7,563 bases of DNA from the NCBI GenBank assembly GCA_002331465.1, contig DCYM01000062.1, forward strand, positions 1 to 7,563, in the 5' to 3' direction. Shown here piece by piece: positions 1 through 5,233 of this stretch. The notes below the pieces were generated by a model that was not told where the DNA came from, made no database searches, and saw only the letters and a program-made list of their open reading frames with translations. Made by a program: the position numbers and the translations under genes. This stretch comes from Candidatus Neomicrothrix sp. UBA2110 (GTDB lineage: Bacteria > Actinomycetota > Acidimicrobiia > Acidimicrobiales > Poriferisodalaceae). How positions within the stretch are numbered: position 1 is the stretch's first letter; each line of letters begins with the position of its first letter.

Positions 1-873
1 GTTGATACTGACAAAGAATCCCCACTTGATTTCGCACTTTGGAAGTCCGCGAAACCGGGAGAACCATCGTGGCCCACGCCTTGGGGAGTGGGACGGCCGG
101 GCTGGCACACCGAATGCGTCGCTATGTCACTCAGCGCCTTGGGTACCGGTTTCGATATCCATGGCGGAGGTGATGATCTCTGTTTTCCCCACCACCAAAA
201 CGAATGGGCGCAAGTCACTGCTATGGGACAACAGTTTGCTCGGTATTGGGTGCATAGCGCGATGGTGAATGTCGCGGGCGAAAAAATGTCCAAATCATTG
301 GGCAACTTCACCAACCTGGCTGAAGCCATAGACACAGCGGGACCGCGGGCGTTGCGTCTTCTGGCTCTCCAAACCCACTATCGGCGCGCCATGGAGATGG
401 GCCGTGACGCGTTGATGGCTGCTGACGCAGCCGTCAACCGACTTGACGCTTTCCACCGGCGTATGGTCACGGCGAATGTTGACCTCAACGGCGGCGAACT
501 ACATGAAGCGTCTGTCGCCGCGTTTCGTTTGGCAATGGACGACGACTTCAGCACCCCAACTGCCCTCGACAACGCCTTTAGCCTTATTCGAAGTGCCAAC
601 AGTGACCTCGACAACAGTGATCTGGTGGCCGCTGGGTTGAAGAGCCGCACGGCGCTAGAAATGTTTTCTGTCCTCGGTATCGAAATCGGATCTCAAGAAG
701 CAAAGACGAATGTTGGCCCAACCGACCAAGAGATAGAAGACCTGCTTGAGCAAAGAGCCCGGGCTCGAGGGGACAAGGATTTCGCGACAGCCGATCGCAT
801 CCGCGACGAGCTTGCATCTGCCGACGTTGTCATTGAAGACAGCGCCAATGGCGTTGTTTGGCACCGTGCATGA
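1..873 (+). CDS. cysS: Cysteinyl-tRNA synthetase, 5' truncated by the window edge
   Basis: This enzyme charges tRNA-Cys with cysteine in the cytoplasm (class I aminoacyl-tRNA synthetase). The reading frame is open from base 1 and gives 290 residues up to TGA at 871-873. The family is usually about 460 residues, so the N-terminal HIGH half lies outside the window. Visible landmarks are PLDFALWK and GRPGWHTEC near the start (the Cys is a zinc ligand), then HGGGDDLCFPHHQNE, which keeps the His and final Glu zinc ligands. The KMSKS loop follows as EKMSKSLGNF at about residues 95-104. The remainder is the helical DALR and C-terminal region. The long C-terminal part argues against the paralogue MshC. 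The HGGG motif is slightly unusual: families typically read HGGGxDLxFPHHENE, and here Asp and Gln replace the usual residues. The stop overlaps the start of the next gene (ATGA), suggesting translational coupling. Identity is very secure. Confidence 0.96.
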   Translation, partial: VDTDKESPLDFALWKSAKPGEPSWPTPWGVGRPGWHTECVAMSLSALGTGFDIHGGGDDLCFPHHQNEWAQVTAMGQQFARYWVHSAMVNVAGEKMSKSLGNFTNLAEAIDTAGPRALRLLALQTHYRRAMEMGRDALMAADAAVNRLDAFHRRMVTANVDLNGGELHEASVAAFRLAMDDDFSTPTALDNAFSLIRSANSDLDNSDLVAAGLKSRTALEMFSVLGIEIGSQEAKTNVGPTDQEIEDLLEQRARARGDKDFATADRIRDELASADVVIEDSANGVVWHRA

Positions 874-1691
874 CTGACTCGAAAAAAATACTCAGCTTGG
901 AGCCACATGGAGCTGACACATTCGTAGGGGAAAGCCCAGCGTATGAGTGGGGTCGCATCTACGGAGGGCTAGTCATAGCGCAAGCATTACGTGCGGCGAT
1001 GTACACGGTCGACGTTGAAGGCCATAGAGCGCATTCGCTGCACGCATATTTTATTTTGGGTGGCGACCCAAATGAACCAGTGCGTTACGAGGTCGACAGG
1101 CTTCGCAACGGCAGAAGTTTTTCTACGCGAAGAGTCCTAGCGCGACAAAGTGGGGGAGCGATATTGAACCTGTCATGTTCCTTTCAGCGCGACGAAGACG
1201 GCCCAGACGTATCGACCTCTACCTTCCCGACCGACGTCAAGTCACCCGAAAACTCACGAAAAATCGACTGGGGTCTCGGGTTAGACGCCCGTTTAGAGCA
1301 TGAGTCAACTAGCCCCGCTCGTCATCGAGTTTGGGCTCGGTTCACTGACACCATTGGAGATTCCCACGATGATCACTACGCCGCCCTGGCGTACTTGTCG
1401 GATACCAACCCCATGGACGCCGTCGTCAACGCCCATCCTGCGCAGTCACTTCTCAATGGAAAATCGGATGAAGCTAATTGGGATGACATCTACATGGCCG
1501 CTTCACTTGACCATGCCGTCTGGTTCCACAGAGCTGTCCGAGCAGACGAATGGCTGCTATTCGACCTTTCTCCTCATCAAATAAAAGGTACGCGAGGTCT
1601 AGCGACCGGTGACGTGTTCACAGAGAGCGGCGAACTCGTCGCCACCGTCGCTCAAGAGGGTCTCGTCCGCCTTCGCGACAAGACTTCTTAA
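870..1691 (+). CDS. tesB: Acyl-CoA thioesterase II (TesB family)
   Basis: The product should hydrolyse acyl-CoA to free fatty acid and CoA. It has 273 residues, close to the roughly 285 of E. coli TesB, and should form a double hot-dog fold. The first hot-dog covers about residues 15-108 (YGGLVIAQAL, then HSLHAYFILGGDP, then RNGRSFSTRRV). The second covers about 165-270 and contains SLDHAVWFHR with the catalytic-type Asp214, DEWLLFDLSP, GTRGLATG, and AQEGLVR with the catalytic-type Gln262. I chose ATG at 870 because it forms the ATGA overlap with cysS. An upstream TTG at 858 would also be in frame. No Shine-Dalgarno is evident, which fits coupling to cysS. The segment after DEWLLFDLSP reads HQIKGTRG rather than the Ser/Thr/Ala-rich stretch usual around the third active-site residue. 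The physiological substrate cannot be told from sequence. Confidence 0.93.
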   Translation: MTDSKKILSLEPHGADTFVGESPAYEWGRIYGGLVIAQALRAAMYTVDVEGHRAHSLHAYFILGGDPNEPVRYEVDRLRNGRSFSTRRVLARQSGGAILNLSCSFQRDEDGPDVSTSTFPTDVKSPENSRKIDWGLGLDARLEHESTSPARHRVWARFTDTIGDSHDDHYAALAYLSDTNPMDAVVNAHPAQSLLNGKSDEANWDDIYMAASLDHAVWFHRAVRADEWLLFDLSPHQIKGTRGLATGDVFTESGELVATVAQEGLVRLRDKTS

Positions 1692-2488
1692 GCGACCCCC
1701 TGTCGCTGTAGCCAGTCTTGAATCAACCATCCGGCGATTGACATTCCGCCAATTGGGCATGGTGGAAGGTCCGTGGCATCGAACCAGCCAGCCTCAACGA
1801 TCTCTTCCTCTTGGATAGTGATCTCTCCCGATTCGTACGTGCAGTGAAAGCCGCACATCAAAGAGTGAGGGAAGGGCCAAGGTTGACTTCCGAAGTAACG
1901 AACATCATTGACCGTCACCCCTACCTCTTCCATAACTTCCCGCTCGACTGCTTGTTCCAGGCTCTCTCCAGGTTCGACGAAACCAGCGAGTGTGCTGAAA
2001 AAGCGACCCGGAAACTGTCGACCCCAGGCAAGTAGCACCTGGTCACCCTTCTCGACCAAGACAATCATGGCAGGACTCAGGCGCGGGAAGGCCATGTGTT
2101 TACAACTCGGACAGACCTTTCCGCGATCGTGAGGGTTTGTTTCTGTGGGGGTCGCACAGCGACCGCAATACACGTGTGTGCGGTCATAGTTAATGATTTG
2201 TTCCGCACGTCCAGCAACAACCCATTCCTCGTCAGGAATTCGACCAAAAAGTTTACGTAAGTGAACTGGCTCGAGGTCTGCCTCTTCAGACGTTTCGTGA
2301 AGATCAAGCGCGTAGACGGCGAGACCATCCAGCACACCCAAGAAAACGTCCGGTGCTTCTATCGGTGCTGTAGCCGCGCGAACAAATCCTCCCCCGGGTT
2401 CGACGAACACGGTTCCCGAACGCACTGGGATCCATACAGCTTCAGTTGAGTCTAAATCGGGCGGTGGAATCGGTGCGGGCGTAAACAC
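1688..2488 (-). CDS. nudC: NAD(H) pyrophosphatase, Nudix family (NudC type)
   Basis: NudC cleaves NADH/NAD+ to NMN(H) and AMP, and in E. coli also removes NAD caps from RNA 5' ends. The protein has 266 residues (E. coli NudC has 257). A variable N-terminal domain (about 1-100) is followed by a four-Cys zinc ribbon, Cys108/Cys111 (YCGRC) and Cys126/Cys129 (CPSC). The Nudix fold follows with a perfect box from Gly169 to Val191: GFVEPGE, then REVMEEVGV with Arg183, Glu184, Glu187 and Glu188. The NudC-specific signature SQPWPFPHSLM lies at 201-211 and separates it from other Nudix hydrolases. The start is a GTG at 2486-2488; an in-frame TGA sits five codons upstream, so no earlier start exists. 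No good Shine-Dalgarno is visible. The gene follows lexA on the same strand after 64 nt without an obvious hairpin, so readthrough is possible. Its stop overlaps that of the convergent thioesterase gene. Confidence 0.95.
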   Translation of the reverse strand: MFTPAPIPPPDLDSTEAVWIPVRSGTVFVEPGGGFVRAATAPIEAPDVFLGVLDGLAVYALDLHETSEEADLEPVHLRKLFGRIPDEEWVVAGRAEQIINYDRTHVYCGRCATPTETNPHDRGKVCPSCKHMAFPRLSPAMIVLVEKGDQVLLAWGRQFPGRFFSTLAGFVEPGESLEQAVEREVMEEVGVTVNDVRYFGSQPWPFPHSLMCGFHCTYESGEITIQEEEIVEAGWFDATDLPPCPIGGMSIAGWLIQDWLQRQGVA

Positions 2489-2552
2489 CCCAGCAGTCCA
2501 TCACAACTAGCGATCGTTTGCGGGGCGTTTAGGTGAGTTCCCTGGGTACAAC

Positions 2553-3185
2553 TCAGAGTCGACGCATTACCGTCACAACGCGACCAAATATTGCAACTTC
2601 CGCCGCAGAGAACACCATCGGCTCGAGAGTTGAATTCGACGGCAACAAAGTGACAGTCCCACCTTGCTTTGTAAAGGTCTTCACGGTGGCCTCATCCCCT
2701 GGAATACCAGCGACCACAATGTCGCCATTTGAGGCGGTGCTTTGACGGCTTACGACCACAAAATCTCCGTCAAGGATTCCGGCTTCGATCATTGAATCGC
2801 CGCGTACTTTCAACATGAACAACTCGCCGCCACCGGTGAAATCCTCCGGTACCGGCACCAGCTCTTCAACATTTTCTTGGGCCAACACGTCAGTGCCTGC
2901 CGCCACCTCACCGACAAGGGGCACGTGGCGGGTCGGGCGACGTTCGGCAATAACTCCAGAAGAGGCATCGAAACACACTTCAATCGCTCGTGGCTTTGTC
3001 GGATCTCGACGCAAATACCCGGCACTCTCTAATTGCGCCAGATGAGAATGAACTGTGCTCGGGGAGTTCAGTCCCACAGCCGCCCCGATCTCTCGAACGG
3101 ACGGCGGATAGCCGCGCTCGCGCATGGTTATCTCGATGTACTCGAGAATGGCCCGCTGACGATCGGTAATGGTGTGGTCAGCCAC
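2553..3185 (-). CDS. lexA: LexA, SOS transcriptional repressor and self-cleaving peptidase
   Basis: LexA represses DNA-damage genes and is inactivated by RecA-stimulated self-cleavage. From the GTG at 3183-3185 it has 210 residues, usual for the family. The N-terminal winged helix-turn-helix spans about 1-70 (TDRQRAILEYI, then PPSVREIGAAVGLNSPSTV, then LESAGYLRRDPTKPRAIEV). The hinge carries the scissile Ala96-Gly97 bond in VGEVAAGTD. The peptidase domain has nucleophile Ser131 (VRGDSMIEAG) and general base Lys169 (EATVKTF). The frame stays open 41 codons further upstream, to 3308, but that stretch covers the operators. I chose the GTG because AGGAGG lies just before it and because family members begin near this point. 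Four SOS boxes lie upstream, one between the proposed promoter and the ribosome site, so autoregulation is expected. nudC follows downstream and the LysM gene is divergent. Identification is secure and the start is very likely. Confidence 0.97.
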   Translation of the reverse strand: MADHTITDRQRAILEYIEITMRERGYPPSVREIGAAVGLNSPSTVHSHLAQLESAGYLRRDPTKPRAIEVCFDASSGVIAERRPTRHVPLVGEVAAGTDVLAQENVEELVPVPEDFTGGGELFMLKVRGDSMIEAGILDGDFVVVSRQSTASNGDIVVAGIPGDEATVKTFTKQGGTVTLLPSNSTLEPMVFSAAEVAIFGRVVTVMRRL

Positions 3186-3189
3186 GACC

Positions 3190-3195
3190 CCTCCT
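3190..3195 (-). promoter_or_regulatory. lexA ribosome binding site
   Basis: The minus strand reads AGGAGG here, a full Shine-Dalgarno match, 4 nt before the GTG at 3185-3183. It decides the lexA start over the 41-codon longer open frame. The spacing is slightly short. Confidence 0.8.
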
Positions 3196-3204
3196 AATGA
3201 CTTA

Positions 3205-3218
3205 CGAACGTTTGTTCG
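3205..3218. promoter_or_regulatory. SOS box 1 (LexA operator), perfect
   Basis: The sequence CGAACGTTTGTTCG matches the Gram-positive/actinobacterial LexA consensus CGAAC-N4-GTTCG in both half-sites. It lies 20 nt upstream of the lexA GTG, between the proposed lexA promoter and its ribosome site, which fits LexA autorepression by blocking early transcription. Confidence 0.92.
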
Positions 3219-3224
3219 CTTCAA

Positions 3225-3253
3225 ACCGTACCAGCACCCGACATCGCGGGCAA
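3225..3253 (-). promoter_or_regulatory. Candidate lexA promoter
   Basis: On the minus strand TTGCCC (3253-3248) and TACGGT (3230-3225) are separated by 17 nt. They match the vegetative -35 and -10 consensus at 4/6 and 3/6 positions. SOS box 2 overlaps the -35 element and box 1 sits just downstream of the expected start of transcription. The match is modest, and the placement between operators is the main support. Confidence 0.4.
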
Positions 3254-3264
3254 ACACTTGTTCG
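3251..3264. promoter_or_regulatory. SOS box 2 (LexA operator), one mismatch
   Basis: CAAACACTTGTTCG differs from CGAAC-N4-GTTCG by one base (A for G at position 2). It overlaps the proposed -35 element of lexA. Its centre is 46 bp from that of box 1. Confidence 0.75.
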
Positions 3265-3272
3265 ATTTTCAC

Positions 3273-3301
3273 TTGACATCGAACAAATGTTCTGATGTAG
3301 T
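3273..3301 (+). promoter_or_regulatory. Candidate promoter of the LysM gene
   Basis: A perfect -35 element TTGACA (3273-3278) is followed after 17 nt by TGTAGT (3296-3301), 4/6 to TATAAT. A TG dinucleotide at 3293-3294 gives an extended -10. SOS box 3 fills the spacer and box 4 begins directly after the -10, so LexA bound here should exclude RNA polymerase. This predicts damage-inducible expression of the LysM gene, with a leader of about 110 nt. Confidence 0.65.
3280..3293. promoter_or_regulatory. SOS box 3 (LexA operator), one mismatch
   Basis: CGAACAAATGTTCT keeps the GAAC-N4-GTTC core and differs from the full consensus only in the last base. It lies inside the -35/-10 spacer of the proposed LysM-gene promoter. 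Confidence 0.82.
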
Positions 3302-3315
3302 CGAACAAGTGTTCG
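3302..3315. promoter_or_regulatory. SOS box 4 (LexA operator), perfect
   Basis: CGAACAAGTGTTCG is a perfect CGAAC-N4-GTTCG site. It starts directly after the proposed -10 of the LysM-gene promoter and should cover its transcription start. Its centre is 22 bp (about two helical turns) from that of box 3. Confidence 0.92.
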
Positions 3316-3406
3316 AGTTTGTAGTAAGTGGGTAACGATGAATTCAGTGTCCGACCCCACCTGCAAAATTACTTCGCGGACAAGCCCGCAAACGCACTGA
3401 GGAATT

Positions 3407-3412
3407 GGAGGA
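3407..3412 (+). promoter_or_regulatory. Ribosome binding site of the LysM gene
   Basis: GGAGGA lies 6 nt upstream of the ATG at 3419, a strong Shine-Dalgarno with normal spacing. It fixes this start. Confidence 0.85.
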
Positions 3413-3418
3413 ACCGCA

Positions 3419-3877
3419 ATGGTTGCAGTACTTAGCCCCCAACCAGAACATCTCGACGTGAGCGAGCCACTACATAAGAGCCGACCTCACCTGCGTCTGG
3501 TTGACGGAGATGCCCGATTTGGGGTTCCGACGCAGCGTTCTTCGACACGCCGCTATTCTTCGTCGACCTATTGGCGTCGCCGCGTTGTCGTAGCGGGTCT
3601 ACTGGTAGGTCTGCTTTGGCTCACATTGGGGACTCGTCAACTTTTGTCGGCCCAGGGAACAGACCGACATCTCGTAGCAGCGCCGACGATGGTCGAAAGT
3701 GCCGCCGGCGACGCCCTCACCGGTGGTCGAGTCGTTCTGGTCCATCCGGGCGACACTTTGTGGTCCATAGCTCGGGGGTTGCAACCCACCGGGGATGTTC
3801 GACCGCTTATTGACCGCATTGCTGAACTCAATGGTGGTCATTCCCTGACTGCAGGTCAGACCCTGATGTTGCCCTAG
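3419..3877 (+). CDS. Single-pass membrane protein with LysM domain; probable SOS-induced cell-division inhibitor (YneA/ChiZ-like)
   Basis: The 152-residue product has a Ser/Arg-rich cytoplasmic N-terminus (1-54) ending in YWRRR and one hydrophobic segment (about 56-72, VVVAGLLVGLLWLTL). A linker leads to a C-terminal LysM domain (about 105-152: VLVHPGDTLWSIARG, then IAELNGG, then LTAGQTLMLP). The positive-inside charge suggests the N-terminus is in the cytoplasm and the LysM domain outside, binding peptidoglycan. No catalytic domain is visible. The position and architecture match Bacillus YneA and mycobacterial Rv2719c (ChiZ): small LysM membrane proteins divergent from lexA that delay septation during DNA damage. 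Two SOS boxes sit on its promoter. Sequence similarity to those proteins outside LysM could not be tested, so the division-inhibitor role is inferred from context. The start is fixed by GGAGGA. The gene converges on the downstream reductase gene with a 26-nt gap. Confidence 0.88.
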   Translation: MVAVLSPQPEHLDVSEPLHKSRPHLRLVDGDARFGVPTQRSSTRRYSSSTYWRRRVVVAGLLVGLLWLTLGTRQLLSAQGTDRHLVAAPTMVESAAGDALTGGRVVLVHPGDTLWSIARGLQPTGDVRPLIDRIAELNGGHSLTAGQTLMLP

Positions 3878-3903
3878 AGCTTTTATTTTGACGTGGGGCT
3901 TGT

Positions 3904-4653
3904 TCAGAAATCCGCAATGTGGCGCACATATCTAAGGAACAAGAAATGGTCTTCGGTAAGAACATGTCGAAGAACAAACTCTTGAGGTTGCTCGAGAATC
4001 GCGCCGCGGATAATGCCGCCAGAATCCCCGCCGCCCACAAGTGGCGAAACGCTAAGAAAGACCTCGTCCACCAAACCCTGTGCACTCAGAGCTCCGTTGA
4101 CGGAAGGACCTCCTTCGGACAGCACCACTTTGGCACCGAGCGTTGCCATTTGAGTGAGCGCGTTCGAAAAATCGACGGTGCCGGTGCCGCATTGCAACAC
4201 GTCGGCATGCTGTGCGACCCGACGCAACCCCGCTGGGTCGGCATCTTCAGTTGTCACCACAATGGGGCGTTGATCTGGTCGATTGAACAGCGGCAACGCC
4301 AAATCAAAATTCAGTTTGCTGCTGACGACCGCTACGCGAGCTACTGGCCACGCCCCGTTAGAAAGCCGCCGTGCCTTCGTGCTCACGCTGCTAGAAGGAG
4401 GGGTGTAACGCTCGGCCACGGCGGTGGTGCTTCCGACCAAAATAACGTCCGGCAGGGTGCGTATCGTCCCAAAAACGTCTTTGTCTGCCGGTCCTCCCAG
4501 CGGACCGGAGACCCCGCCGGTCTCGGTAGCACCATCGATCGTCGAGATCATGTTCATCATCAACCATGGACGGCCCTCAACCATCGGTCGACTATCGCGA
4601 TAGACGTCGTCGGTATCGACCTCGGCTACAGGTGGAGGTAACAGGCGATGCAC
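3904..4653 (-). CDS. RibD C-terminal domain (pyrimidine reductase / DHFR-fold) family protein
   Basis: The 249-residue protein has the dihydrofolate-reductase fold of the RibD C-terminal reductase, which reduces the ribosyl group of the riboflavin precursor with NADPH. Visible motifs are MNMISTIDGA (33-42), SGPLGGPADKDVF (49-61), VILVGSTTAVAERY (70-83) and the nucleotide-binding type SEGGPSVNGAL (179-189), then LSVSPLVGGG. No N-terminal zinc deaminase domain is present, so this is a stand-alone reductase like mycobacterial Rv2671, which has been reported to reduce dihydrofolate. A riboflavin or a folate role is therefore possible. The GTG at 4653 is the first start after the in-frame stop at 4696-4698. 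AAGGGG lies almost against it, closer than usual. The N-terminal LLPPPVAEVD pattern fits full-length actinobacterial relatives as I recall them. No FMN riboswitch pattern was found upstream. Confidence 0.85.
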   Translation of the reverse strand: MHRLLPPPVAEVDTDDVYRDSRPMVEGRPWLMMNMISTIDGATETGGVSGPLGGPADKDVFGTIRTLPDVILVGSTTAVAERYTPPSSSVSTKARRLSNGAWPVARVAVVSSKLNFDLALPLFNRPDQRPIVVTTEDADPAGLRRVAQHADVLQCGTGTVDFSNALTQMATLGAKVVLSEGGPSVNGALSAQGLVDEVFLSVSPLVGGGDSGGIIRGAILEQPQEFVLRHVLTEDHFLFLRYVRHIADF

Positions 4654-4789
4654 CCCTTGATGTTGACACGACTTTGGCGAAAAAGAGATTTCACGTCACG
4701 AATTTCACGCGACTACGGCTCTCACCACCATCAGTGGTTCTCCACAGGCTGCCGACCCGGTCCAAGCGGCTCTCGTCAGAGGAGGCACG

Positions 4790-4824
4790 ATCTGCCGATA
4801 GATTGGTGGTGGGTAGCGGCAGAT
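4790..4824. repeat. 8-bp inverted repeat (potential hairpin)
   Basis: ATCTGCCG (4790-4797) and CGGCAGAT (4817-4824) are perfect reverse complements around a 19-nt loop. The hairpin could form in a transcript of either strand. On the minus strand it would lie in the leader of the RibD_C gene; on the plus strand it lies far upstream of nrdJ and is followed by a weakly T-rich stretch. Function is unknown. Confidence 0.45.
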
Positions 4825-5015
4825 ACGCCCGCTTATTTTCCCAGGTCAGAGGCTTAACCATGAGTTCTTCGAAGCCGAACGGAATTATTTGCGAATCCGT
4901 CCACGAAATACAGCGTGACCACAGCGCGTGTCGGGACGCACGGGTGTGTAGAACTGCCCCAAGAATTCCCCAACTCACCCACAGAACTTTTTTGTTATCC
5001 CTCTATCGCTCCACA

Positions 5016-5028
5016 AGGAACAGTTCCT
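5016..5028. repeat. 13-bp palindrome, possible operator
   Basis: AGGAACAGTTCCT is a perfect palindrome around a single central A. With a one-base centre it is unlikely to form an RNA hairpin, so a dimeric DNA-binding protein is the more natural reading. It is not an SOS box, because GAAC and GTTC are 1 nt apart instead of 4. It lies about 6 nt before the first helix of the nrdJ leader. Confidence 0.4.
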
Positions 5029-5034
5029 ACATTC

Positions 5035-5224
5035 GTGTACGCGGCGGGTTGGGAGACCGACTGGCGGAAGGAGTGCGACAAATGGAGGACGGGTTCTCAA
5101 TGAGCCCTCAACCAGATGTACACAACGAGGTTCCGTGCTTTGAAGGTCAGGGCGAAGCGGGATCACACCCACCGAGTCGGCCTCCGGCCTGCCGCAAACT
5201 TACCGATCGCTCCTACGAACCTCG
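5035..5224 (+). ncRNA. Candidate structured cis-regulatory leader of nrdJ
   Basis: Two abutting domains can be drawn by hand. Domain 1 is closed by GTGTACG (5035-5041) with TGTACAC (5117-5123). Inside it, GGTTGGG (5047-5053) pairs with CTCAACC (5107-5113), and there is a hairpin GGGTTC/GAGCCC (5091-5096 with 5102-5107) that shares C5107 with the previous helix. Domain 2 starts 2 nt later and is closed by eight Watson-Crick pairs, CGAGGTTC (5126-5133) with GAACCTCG (5217-5224). Nested within are GGGCGA/TCGCTC (5150-5155 with 5207-5212) and either GCGG/CCGC (5157-5160 with 5192-5195) or the hairpin GGCC-TCC-GGCC (5179-5189). The last helix ends on the first base of the nrdJ Shine-Dalgarno. I recall that an 'nrdJ RNA motif' has been described by comparative genomics upstream of such genes; membership could not be tested. 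One 8-bp helix could arise by chance, so the nesting is the main support. Confidence 0.5.
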
Positions 5225-5228
5225 GAGA
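5224..5228 (+). promoter_or_regulatory. nrdJ ribosome binding site
   Basis: GGAGA lies 5 nt before the ATG at 5234. Its first G is also the last base of the 8-bp closing helix of the leader's second domain, so ribosome access may depend on whether that helix is formed. Confidence 0.75.
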
Positions 5229-5233
5229 AACCG

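Larger units (their letters stand above)
4654..5233. other. 580-nt intergenic region between the RibD_C gene and nrdJ
   Basis: This is far longer than the other gaps here (26 to 234 nt). Open frames exist on both strands, but none shows a recognisable domain. The longest (4566-5237, +) is largely antisense to the reductase gene and very Arg-rich, so I treat it as chance. I searched for an NrdR protein (expected CPxC zinc ribbon), a tRNA T-loop, a cobalamin riboswitch core, an FMN riboswitch, perfect SOS boxes and a clear nrdJ promoter, and found none convincing. What it does hold is an 8-bp inverted repeat (4790-4824), a direct repeat of ATTTCACG (4688-4695 and 4702-4709), a 13-bp palindrome (5016-5028) and the foldable nrdJ leader (5035-5224). 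It must contain both divergent promoters. Confidence 0.7.

Noticed and set aside
2404..2415. GAAC/GTTC inverted pair within nudC
   Set aside because: The spacer is 3 nt instead of 4 and it lies inside coding sequence, so it is not counted as an SOS box.
3186..3308. 41-codon N-terminal extension of LexA
   Set aside because: It would translate the operator region, and AGGAGG with the GTG at 3185 gives the normal family length.
3871..3903. Possible bidirectional terminator between the LysM and RibD_C genes
   Set aside because: Only a 4-bp GCCC/GGGC stem with a 21-nt loop can be drawn; T-rich runs exist but without a convincing hairpin.
3919..4641. 240-codon plus-strand open frame opposite the RibD_C gene
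   Set aside because: The opposite strand encodes a clear RibD_C reductase with motifs; this frame is its antisense shadow.
4902..4917. Candidate NrdR box (CACGAAATACAGCGTG)
   Set aside because: Only about 5 of 8 half-site positions are symmetric, the centre is not the usual AT-rich core, and no second box is found three helical turns away.
4654..5233. nrdR gene, expected beside nrdJ or lexA in actinobacteria
   Set aside because: No frame contains the CPxC zinc ribbon or the ATP-cone pattern of NrdR.
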